Origin: an uncultured Collinsella sp.
GTDB taxonomy: Bacteria; Actinomycetota; Coriobacteriia; Coriobacteriales; Coriobacteriaceae
Direction of reading: 5' to 3'
Length of the DNA: 14,557 nt
Assembly: GCA_905211615.1 (NCBI GenBank)
Contig: CAJMBB010000043.1
Coordinates: 1-14,557 of the forward strand
Position 1 is the first letter of the stretch; every line of letters begins with the position of its first letter. A program made the position numbers and the translations under genes. The notes under the pieces are model-generated. The model searched no databases. It was not told the origin of the DNA and saw only the letters and a list, made by a program, of their open reading frames with translations. Below, in pieces: positions 6,419 through 12,280 of the stretch.

Positions 6419-8542
6419 TTAGGCGTTCTTGCTCATGACCTCGTCCACGATGGACTTGGGCGCGGGCTCATAAGAGTCGAACTGCATCGTGTAGGATGCA
6501 CGGCCCTGGGTCTGGGAGCGAAGGTCGGTAGCGTAACCGAACATCTCGCCCAGCGGCACCTTGGCACGGATGAGCTTGCTGTTCTTGCGATCCTCCATGC
6601 CCTCGATCTTGCCGCGGCGACCGGAGAGGTTGCCCATAACGTCGCCCATGTACTGCTCGGGGGTCTCGACCTCGACAGCCATGATCGGCTCGAGCAGCTG
6701 CGGATCGGACTTCTTGAGGGCGTCCTTGATAGCCATGGAACCGGCGATCTTGAAGGCGGCCTCGGAGGAGTCGACCTCGTGGTAAGAACCGTCGAACAGG
6801 GTGACCTTAACGTCAAGGACCGGGAAGCCGGCGATAACACCGGTGTTCAGGGCCTCCTGGATGCCCTTGTCGATGGACGGGATGTACTCCTTGGGCACGA
6901 CGCCGCCGACGATAGCGTTGACGAACTCGTAGCCGAAGCCCTCCTCCATCTTCTCGAGCTTGATGACAGCGTGGCCGTACTGACCGCGACCGCCGGACTG
7001 ACGGACAAACTTGCCCTCAGCCTTCTCGACGTCGTGACCAGCGGTCTCGCGATAGGCAACCTGGGGCTTACCGACGTTAGCGTCAACCTTGAACTCGCGG
7101 AGCAGACGGTCGACGATGATCTCGAGGTGCAGCTCGCCCATGCCGGCGATGATGGTCTGGCCGGTCTCGTGGTTGGTGGACACCTGGAAGGTCGGGTCCT
7201 CCTCGGCGAGCTTGGTCAGAGCCAGGGACATCTTGTCCTGCTCGGCCTTGGTCTTGGGCTCGATGGCAACGTCGATAACGGGCTTAGCGAACTCGATCTT
7301 CTCGAGGACGATCTCCTTGCCCTCGGCGCACAGGGTGTCGCCGGTGGTGGAGTTCTTGAAGCCGACGCAAGCGACGATGTCGCCGGCGGCAGCGTCGTCA
7401 CGGTCGATACGCTCGGCGGCGTTCATCTCGAGGATGCGGCCGAGGCGCTCGCGCTGACCGTTGGAAGCGTTAACAACGTAGGAGCCGGACTCGGCGCGGC
7501 CGGAGTAAACGCGGACATAGGTGAGCTTACCGACGAACGGATCGGTCATGATCTTGAAGACCAGGCCGGAGAAGGGCTCGTCGAAGGAAGGATGACGCTG
7601 GATCTCCTCGCCGGTGTCCGGATCGGTACCGGTGACGGCCTCAACGTCGAGCGGGCTGGGCAGGTAGTCGACGACAGCGTCGAGCAGCTCCTGAACGCCC
7701 TTGTTCTTGTAGGCGGAGCCCACGAAGACGAGGTTGAGCTCATTGGCCAGAACACCCTTGCGCAGAGCAGCCTTGAGCTCCTCGACGGTGAAGTCCTCCT
7801 CCCAGTCATGGCCCAGCGGGCCGCTGGTCACGGTTTCTACATGGGAGGGGTCTCGCTTACAGGTTTTTTTCACCAGACCGCCTTCAGTGCAGGTCGCCGA
7901 AACGGTCTCCGGTTCGCCCCAGTCGTGGCCCAGCGGCTCGGGGTAGGTCATACCCTTCTCGTCGGCCTTGAAGTCCCATGCAGTCATGGTGACCAGGTCG
8001 ATGACGCCCCAGAAGTTGTCCTCGGCGCCCATCGGGACCTGAGCGGCCACGGCGTTAGCGTCGAGACGATCCTTCATGGTCTCGATAGCGTTGAAGAAGT
8101 CAGCGCCCACGCGGTCATACTTGTTGATGAAAGCGATGCGGGGGACGTTGAAGGTGGAAGCCTGACGCCAAACGGTCTCAGACTGGGGCTGAACGCCGGC
8201 AACGGCGTCGAAGACGGCGACAGCGCCATCGAGGACGCGCAGGCAGCGCTCGACCTCGGCGGTGAAGTCAACGTGGCCCGGGGTGTCGATGATCTGGATG
8301 CGGTAGTCCTTACCGTCCTTGTTCCAGAAGCACGTGGTAGCAGCGGAGGTAATGGTTACGCCGCGCTCCTGCTCCTGAACCATCCAGTCCATGGTGGCAG
8401 CGCCCTCATGGACCTCACCGATCTTGTGGGTCTTACCGGTGTAGTAAAGAATACGCTCGGTCGTGGTGGTCTTACCGGCATCGATGTGGGCCATGATGCC
8501 GATGTTACGGGTATCGGAAAGCTTGTACTTAGGCTTAGCCAT
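6419..8542 (-). CDS. fusA: Elongation factor G with a surface-protein-type module in its G' domain
   Basis: EF-G drives GTP-dependent translocation and ribosome recycling. The 707-residue protein has the P-loop AHIDAGKT at 18-25, the switch region RGVTITSAATT at 60-70, DTPGH at 86-90, NKYD at 140-143 and GSAYKNKGVQ, followed by normal domains II to V. Start ATG 8542 has AAGGA 6 bases upstream; the gene is 19 bases after rpsG. Residues about 204-250 (coding bases 7795-7933) are abnormal: PLGHDWGE, then TCTEGG, KKTC, KRDPSHVE and PLGHDWEE replace the family's two charged helices of the G' domain, giving a segment about 10 residues longer than usual. In other EF-Gs these helices contact ribosomal protein L7/L12. 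The replacement looks like one repeat unit of a cell-surface protein. Apart from this the gene is a normal str-operon fusA. Confidence 0.97.
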   Translation of the reverse strand: MAKPKYKLSDTRNIGIMAHIDAGKTTTTERILYYTGKTHKIGEVHEGAATMDWMVQEQERGVTITSAATTCFWNKDGKDYRIQIIDTPGHVDFTAEVERCLRVLDGAVAVFDAVAGVQPQSETVWRQASTFNVPRIAFINKYDRVGADFFNAIETMKDRLDANAVAAQVPMGAEDNFWGVIDLVTMTAWDFKADEKGMTYPEPLGHDWGEPETVSATCTEGGLVKKTCKRDPSHVETVTSGPLGHDWEEDFTVEELKAALRKGVLANELNLVFVGSAYKNKGVQELLDAVVDYLPSPLDVEAVTGTDPDTGEEIQRHPSFDEPFSGLVFKIMTDPFVGKLTYVRVYSGRAESGSYVVNASNGQRERLGRILEMNAAERIDRDDAAAGDIVACVGFKNSTTGDTLCAEGKEIVLEKIEFAKPVIDVAIEPKTKAEQDKMSLALTKLAEEDPTFQVSTNHETGQTIIAGMGELHLEIIVDRLLREFKVDANVGKPQVAYRETAGHDVEKAEGKFVRQSGGRGQYGHAVIKLEKMEEGFGYEFVNAIVGGVVPKEYIPSIDKGIQEALNTGVIAGFPVLDVKVTLFDGSYHEVDSSEAAFKIAGSMAIKDALKKSDPQLLEPIMAVEVETPEQYMGDVMGNLSGRRGKIEGMEDRKNSKLIRAKVPLGEMFGYATDLRSQTQGRASYTMQFDSYEPAPKSIVDEVMSKNA
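7795..7936 (-). other. GHDW/Cys module inserted in frame in fusA, bounded by 19-bp direct repeats
   Basis: CCCAGTCATGGCCCAGCGG (7801-7819) and CCCAGTCGTGGCCCAGCGG (7918-7936) match at 18 of 19 bases and are exactly 117 bases (39 codons) apart, each encoding PLGHDW. Between them are Cys218, Cys228 and His234 of EF-G in a TC...KKTC..DPSHVE pattern known from tandem repeats of Gram-positive surface proteins. The coding strand here uses AAA, CGA and GTA, codons avoided in the rest of fusA, and carries an A7 run (7864-7870). Confidence 0.8.
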
Positions 8543-8561
8543 GTTAGTTCCTTACCTTAAC

Positions 8562-9035
8562 TTACCAACGATAGTGAGAGAACGCGCGGTTGGCCTCGGC
8601 CATCTTGAAGACGTCCTCACGCTTCTTGACGGAAGCGCCCAGGCCGTTGGAAGCGTCGAGGATCTCGTTGGCGAGACGCTCGGCCATGGTCTTCTCCTTG
8701 CGAGCGCGGGAGAAGTTGACGATCCAGCGGATACCCAGAGCGGTGGAACGACGGGAGTTGACCTCCATCGGGACCTGATAGGTAGCGCCACCGACACGCT
8801 TGGGCTTAACCTCGAGCGTGGGCTTGACGTTGTCCATAGCCTTCTTGAAGGTAGCGAGAGCGTCGCCACCCTCGGACTTCTCGGCAACGATCTCGAAAGC
8901 GGTGTAAACGATGCGCTCAGCGGTGGCCTTCTTGCCGTCAAGAAGGACCTTGTTGATGAGCTGAGTCACCAGGCGGTTGTTGTAAACGGCGTCAGGCTGA
9001 ACCTCACGACGATTAGCTGCTGCACGACGCGGCAT
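8562..9035 (-). CDS. rpsG: Ribosomal protein S7
   Basis: S7 nucleates assembly of the 30S head by binding the 3' major domain of 16S rRNA. The 157-residue protein is full length, from MPRRAAANRREV through GGATYQVPMEVNSRR to the C-terminal AFSHYRW. ATG 9035 has AAGGAG 7 bases upstream. It lies 73 bases after rpsL, with a possible hairpin in the gap, and 19 bases before fusA, in the standard str-operon order. Confidence 0.98.
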   Translation of the reverse strand: MPRRAAANRREVQPDAVYNNRLVTQLINKVLLDGKKATAERIVYTAFEIVAEKSEGGDALATFKKAMDNVKPTLEVKPKRVGGATYQVPMEVNSRRSTALGIRWIVNFSRARKEKTMAERLANEILDASNGLGASVKKREDVFKMAEANRAFSHYRW

Positions 9036-9057
9036 GTGAAATCTCCTTAAGTGTCTA

Positions 9058-9083
9058 CCGTGCGGCGCTTAGGCGGCACACGG
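9058..9083 (-). promoter_or_regulatory. Hairpin in the rpsL-rpsG gap, possible S7 feedback site
   Basis: On the minus strand CCGTGTG (9077-9083) can pair with CGCACGG (9058-9064) across a 12-base loop, ending 22 bases before the rpsG start. In E. coli S7 represses translation through the equivalent intercistronic region; here only position and the ability to fold support this. Confidence 0.3.
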
Positions 9084-9108
9084 CGAAAGTATCAAAACGT
9101 TATCTGGC

Positions 9109-9486
9109 TTATTTAGCCTTGGGGCGCTTAGCACCGTACTTGGAACGGGCCTGCATACGGTTCTGGACCGGAGCAGCGTCGTAGGCGCCACGGATGACGT
9201 GATAACGGACACCAGGGAGGTCACGGACACGACCGCCGCGGACGAGCACGATGGAGTGCTCCTGCAGGTTGTGGCCCTCACCCGGGATGTAAGCAGTAAC
9301 TTCGATGCCGTTGACGAGGCGAACACGGGCAACCTTACGAAGAGCCGAGTTCGGCTTCTTGGGGCTCGTGGTGAAGACGCGGGTGCACACGCCGCGCTTC
9401 TGGGAGTTGTGCTGCAGAGCAGCGTTCTTGGACTTCTTGGGCACGGAACGACGGCCCTGGCGAACCAGCTGGTTAATAGTAGGCAA
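9109..9486 (-). CDS. rpsL: Ribosomal protein S12
   Basis: S12 lies at the 30S decoding centre and sets decoding accuracy. The 125-residue protein is full length, with TTSPKKPNSALRK (Lys43 present), the PGEGHNLQEHS loop and the C-terminal ARSKYGAKRPKAK. The start codon is TTG (9484-9486), set by AAGGAG 6 bases upstream and by the conserved PTINQL that follows. Position 88 in RGGRVRDLPGVRYH is Arg (codon CGT), where E. coli and most bacteria have Lys; substitution of this Lys by Arg is a known streptomycin-resistance allele. It is the first gene of the str operon, with a strong promoter upstream. Confidence 0.98.
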   Translation of the reverse strand: MPTINQLVRQGRRSVPKKSKNAALQHNSQKRGVCTRVFTTSPKKPNSALRKVARVRLVNGIEVTAYIPGEGHNLQEHSIVLVRGGRVRDLPGVRYHVIRGAYDAAPVQNRMQARSKYGAKRPKAK

Positions 9487-9579
9487 AGCGTACTCCTTCT
9501 CGAATGATTCCAGCTTTCTGTAAAGTGCAACGGCTTGAATCGAGGGGTCAGCATCCCCCTACGAAACACGCAGTTCGAT

Positions 9580-9608
9580 AGGATACGTGGCGTTAGCTGT
9601 GCCGTCAA
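9580..9608 (-). promoter_or_regulatory. str operon promoter (rpsL)
   Basis: On the minus strand TTGACG (9603-9608), a 17-base spacer and TATCCT (9580-9585) form a near-consensus sigma70 promoter. Transcription should start near 9573, leaving a leader of about 87 bases that can form a small GGGG/CCCC hairpin (about 9545-9560). Confidence 0.8.
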
Positions 9609-9667
9609 CAGACCACGCCGCCGGGCGTATCCCAAAATGAGTATATTTCCGCAAAGCCTACACAAAA

Positions 9668-9699
9668 GGAATCCCCTTCGGTGCGCGGGGGCGGATTCC
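9668..9699 (-). terminator. Minus-strand terminator upstream of rpsL
   Basis: On the minus strand GGAATC and GATTCC form the base of a stem extended by CCC/GGG, followed by TTTTGTG. It would stop minus-strand transcription arriving from the right before the rpsL promoter. No minus-strand gene that would need it is visible in the window. Confidence 0.55.
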
Positions 9700-9750
9700 C
9701 GGTCCGGGCGGCCCGCTGTTTAAGTTTGCTGCTCTACAGTCCTGCGCAAG

Positions 9751-9799
9751 AAGAAGGCCACATTAAGTGGCCTTCTTTGCGTGCGGAACTCGCGATAAA
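9751..9799 (+). repeat. Hairpin plus 20-mer repeat, copy A
   Basis: An 11-bp perfect stem (AAGAAGGCCAC, loop ATTAA, GTGGCCTTCTT) is followed after TG by CGTGCGGAACTCGCGATAAA. The hairpin has T-rich flanks on both strands and may terminate transcription in both directions. The same unit occurs inverted at 14504-14550; the 45-base core is 9755-9799. Confidence 0.85.
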
Positions 9800-9936
9800 G
9801 TTCATATGCGCCGCCCGGCTCCCGCGGCTCTCAGGGGCATCTCTCATGCAAAAACTGTCGTGGGGTAAAGTCCGAGGTCAATGGCGTTTTATACCGAGAA
9901 ATTCAAAAAAAGTTGAAAATTCATTACAAATTTGCG
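9800..9936. other. Stretch without a recognised gene upstream of cstA
   Basis: Within the 720-base gap between rpsL and cstA this part holds no convincing coding frame, tRNA fold or known RNA motif. Its right half (about 9890-9935) is AT-rich with A and T tracts and lies directly upstream of the cstA -35 box, so it could act as an UP element. Confidence 0.4.
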
Positions 9937-9965
9937 TTGACTTTAGGTAACTAAAGTTTCATACT
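9937..9965 (+). promoter_or_regulatory. Probable cstA promoter
   Basis: TTGACT (9937-9942), a 17-base spacer and CATACT (9960-9965). The AT-rich stretch upstream fits a strong promoter. Transcription would start near 9972, giving a leader of about 235 bases before cstA, long enough for the attenuator found in it. Confidence 0.65.
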
Positions 9966-10036
9966 CCTTTTCAACCACTGGGGGATGTGAACACGCACGG
10001 ATCGTTCGCATCATGATTGAAGAGGATTTCTTAGAC

Positions 10037-10081
10037 ATGTTCACGCATCAGCTAAACATTATCAGCGTAGTAATTATCTGA
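10037..10081 (+). CDS. Leader peptide rich in Ile and Val, upstream of cstA
   Basis: A 14-codon frame reads MFTHQLNIISVVII and stop. The start has AGAGGA 10 bases upstream. The last seven sense codons are ATT ATC AGC GTA GTA ATT ATC, so six of seven call for Ile or Val, and GTA and ATT are uncommon in the neighbouring genes. The stop (10079-10081) lies within the first hairpin of a chain of alternative structures ending in an intrinsic terminator, the layout of ilv-type attenuator leaders. An in-frame ATG at 10013 would add 8 residues but has no clear ribosome-binding site. The product is presumably not functional as a protein. Confidence 0.75.
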   Translation: MFTHQLNIISVVII

Positions 10082-10171
10082 TGCGGGTTAGCACATACAG
10101 CTAGCCCGTACGATAACGGGCGGCTGATAAAGATGAGGGCCGTCGAGCGCAACCGACGGCCCTCATTTTTT
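10044..10171 (+). promoter_or_regulatory. Transcription attenuator of cstA
   Basis: Alternative pairings visible in the RNA: 1:2, CGCATCAG (10044-10051) with CTGATGCG (10078-10085), holding the Ile/Val codons in its loop; 2:3, CGGGTTAGC (10084-10092) with GCTAGCCCG (10100-10108); 3:4, GCCCGT (10104-10109) with ACGGGC (10116-10121), extended by CAGC/GCTG; an antiterminator, GGCGGC (10119-10124) with GCCGTC (10139-10144); and the terminator stem at 10133-10166. Inferred logic: a ribosome stalled at Ile/Val codons frees strand 2 for 2:3, leaving strand 4 to disrupt the terminator; without stalling 3:4 forms and the terminator folds. Confidence 0.7.
10133..10171 (+). terminator. Intrinsic terminator inside the cstA leader
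   Basis: A perfect 13-bp stem, ATGAGGGCCGTCG (10133-10145) with CGACGGCCCTCAT (10154-10166), an 8-base loop, then a run of six Ts (10166-10171). It lies 35 bases before the cstA start and cannot be an ordinary gene end because no gene precedes it. Confidence 0.92.
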
Positions 10172-10206
10172 ATGTCTGGGAAGTTCTTTTTAGAGGAGGA
10201 AATGTA

Positions 10207-12096
10207 ATGAACGGAGTTTTGCTCATGGTTGTGGCCGCGGCGGTGCTCGCCTGCGGCTATCTGGGCTATGGTCGCTGGCTGGCCAACAAGTGGGGCGTTG
10301 ACAAGGATGCCCTCACGCCGGCCAAGCGCATGAAGGACGGCAACAGCTTCTCGCCCGTCTCCGCCTTCACCGCGTTCTCGCACCAGTTCAGCTCGATCTG
10401 CGGTGCTGGCCCTGTCACGGGTACGATCGTCGCCATGGCCTTTGGCTGGCTGCCCGTCGTGCTCTGGGTCCTCGTCGGCGGCATCTTCTTTGGTGCCGTC
10501 CACGACTTTGGTGCCCTGTACGCTTCGATGAAGAACAACGGCAAGTCGCTCGCTCAGCTCATCGAGAAGTACATCGGCAAGACCGGCCGTCGCCTGTTCC
10601 TGCTGTTCTGCTGGCTGTTCTGCATCATCGTCATCGCCGCCTTCACCGACATGGTCTGCAAGACGTTCATGTTCACCCCGGCCGTTGACGCTTCTGGTGC
10701 TGCTACCGGTGCCATCGACTTCACCAAGTCCTATGCCGCCGGCTGCGCTGGTACCATCTCCATCCTGTTCACCTTCGTCGCTATCGCCTTTGGTTGGGCC
10801 CAGAAGAAGTTCAACCTCACCGGTGCTGCCGAGTTCGTCACCGGCGTGGTCCTCATGGTTCTCATGTTCGCCGTCGGTATGCAGTTCCCGGTCTACCTGG
10901 ATAAGTTCCAGTGGTTCGCCGTCGTCATGGTCTACCTGGTCTTCGCTGGCGCTATGCCCATCCAGATGCTCAAGACCCCGCGTGACTACCTCACTTCCAT
11001 CATGATGATCGTCATGATCGTCTGCGCTGTCCTCGGCATCGTCGTCCTGGGCGTCAACGGTCAGGCCACTATCACCGCTCCGGTCTTCACCGGCTTCTCC
11101 ACTGCCTCCGGCATGATGTTCCCGGTCCTGTTCGTCTCTGTCGCTTGTGGTGCTCTCTCCGGTTTCCACAGCCTCGTTTCTTCCGGCACCTCTTCCAAGC
11201 AGGTCGAGAAGGAGCAGGACGCCGTCAAGGTCGGTTACGGCGCAATGATCGTCGAGTCCTTCGTCGGCATCCTTGCCATCATCGTTGCCGGCATCATGTT
11301 CTCCGATATGAACACCGCCGGTACCGGCGCCCTCAACGCTGGTGTCGCTTCCACCCCGTTCCAGATCTTCGCCGCTGGCATCTCCCGCGGTATGCAGGCC
11401 TTCGGTGTTGACGGCACGCTCGCTACCGTCTTTATGACCATGAACGTCTCCGCTCTGGCCCTGACCTCGCTCGACGCCGTCGCCCGCATCGCCCGCACTT
11501 CGTTCTCCGAGTTCTTTGCCCAGACCAACGACGCCCTGGCCATCGAGTCCAAGGCCGGCTACATGAAGGTCCTCGGCAACCCCTGGTTCGCCACGGTCGT
11601 CACCCTGCTTCCCGGTCTCGCCCTCGCTTTTGGTGGCTATGCCAACATCTGGCCGCTCTTTGGTGCTTCCAACCAGCTGCTCGGCGGCATGACCATGATC
11701 ACCCTCGCCGTGTTCTGCAAGTGCACCGGCCGCAAGGGTTGGATGCTCTACGTGCCCGTCGTCTTCCTGCTCTGCTGCACCTTCACCTCGCTGGTGCAGA
11801 GCGCCATGGGCTGCATGACCGCCGTCCAGGCTTACGGCTTCTTCGGTACCATCCCGGCTACCGCCACCACGGCCGCCGTCTCCGTTGCCGCCACCAAGGG
11901 CCTGCAGCTCGTCTTTGCCGTTCTGCTGATGGTCCTGGGCCTCATCGTTGCCGTTAACTGCCTCAAGGAGTTCTTCGGCAAGGAGGCCGGTTCCATGCCT
12001 GACGAGGATCCCGAGTGGTCCGAGATGGGCAAGGCCGAGTATGGCCGCACTGCTGCTGCCGAGGCTCCCGTCGACGCCGAGGCCGCCAAGGCTTAG
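10207..12096 (+). CDS. cstA: Carbon starvation protein CstA family transporter
   Basis: CstA proteins are multi-pass membrane transporters implicated in peptide and pyruvate uptake under carbon limitation. The 629-residue protein begins with a membrane segment (MNGVLLMVVAAAVLACGYLG) and shows about 15 or more hydrophobic segments. Family signatures are present in order: FTAFSHQFSSICGAGPVTG near 55-72, FGAVHDFGALYASMKNNGKS near 95-114, GALSGFHSLVSSGTSSKQ, ARIARTSFSEFF and WPLFGASNQLLGG. The C-terminal tail is acidic and Ala-rich. The start at 10207 has GAGGAGG 7 bases upstream. Codon use is strongly biased to C/G-ending optimal codons, suggesting high expression. The leader carries an Ile/Val attenuator, so availability of these amino acids probably controls it. 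A terminator follows 40 bases after the stop. Confidence 0.95.
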   Translation: MNGVLLMVVAAAVLACGYLGYGRWLANKWGVDKDALTPAKRMKDGNSFSPVSAFTAFSHQFSSICGAGPVTGTIVAMAFGWLPVVLWVLVGGIFFGAVHDFGALYASMKNNGKSLAQLIEKYIGKTGRRLFLLFCWLFCIIVIAAFTDMVCKTFMFTPAVDASGAATGAIDFTKSYAAGCAGTISILFTFVAIAFGWAQKKFNLTGAAEFVTGVVLMVLMFAVGMQFPVYLDKFQWFAVVMVYLVFAGAMPIQMLKTPRDYLTSIMMIVMIVCAVLGIVVLGVNGQATITAPVFTGFSTASGMMFPVLFVSVACGALSGFHSLVSSGTSSKQVEKEQDAVKVGYGAMIVESFVGILAIIVAGIMFSDMNTAGTGALNAGVASTPFQIFAAGISRGMQAFGVDGTLATVFMTMNVSALALTSLDAVARIARTSFSEFFAQTNDALAIESKAGYMKVLGNPWFATVVTLLPGLALAFGGYANIWPLFGASNQLLGGMTMITLAVFCKCTGRKGWMLYVPVVFLLCCTFTSLVQSAMGCMTAVQAYGFFGTIPATATTAAVSVAATKGLQLVFAVLLMVLGLIVAVNCLKEFFGKEAGSMPDEDPEWSEMGKAEYGRTAAAEAPVDAEAAKA

Positions 12097-12135
12097 TCGA
12101 CCTGACGCGTTGAACGTCACATCTATATGACTCGG

Positions 12136-12175
12136 AAAGACCGGGTCCGCGACTTCGCGGGCTCGGTCTTTTTTT
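12136..12175 (+). terminator. cstA terminator
   Basis: AAAGACCGGGTCCGCG pairs with CGCGGGCTCGGTCTTT over 16 bp (two G-U pairs), loop ACTT, then a T run to 12175. It separates cstA from the next gene, which therefore needs its own promoter. Confidence 0.93.
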
Positions 12176-12216
12176 CATGCAAAAGCGGGTGACGCTCGAG
12201 TGTTCTCGCAGATGTT

Positions 12217-12246
12217 TTGCATGGATAAGGGCGCGCGTTGTACCAT
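12217..12246 (+). promoter_or_regulatory. Possible promoter of the JetD-like gene
   Basis: TTGCAT (12217-12222), 18-base spacer, TACCAT (12241-12246). Two copies of the palindrome CATATG (12244-12249 and 12264-12269), 20 bp apart, sit on the -10 box and the early transcript and could be a binding site. Both boxes are imperfect, so this is tentative. Confidence 0.35.
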
Positions 12247-12280
12247 ATGGACGTATATGTGTGCATATGAAAGGGGCCCC

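Noticed and set aside
6149..8560. An 803-codon open frame on the plus strand opposite fusA
   Set aside because: Composition mirrors the complement of EF-G codons (Leu, Val, Gly, Asp rich), with no family resemblance and no ribosome-binding site. It is an antisense shadow in GC-rich DNA.
9700..10036. tRNA, SRP RNA, 6S RNA or a known riboswitch in the gap before cstA
   Set aside because: I could find no cloverleaf, CCA-compatible acceptor or recognisable conserved core; only the attenuator elements further right are supported.
10048..12120. A 690-codon open frame on the minus strand opposite cstA
   Set aside because: Highly repetitive Gly, Glu, Asp, His composition produced by the strongly biased cstA codons; it also runs across the attenuator and has no recognisable domain.
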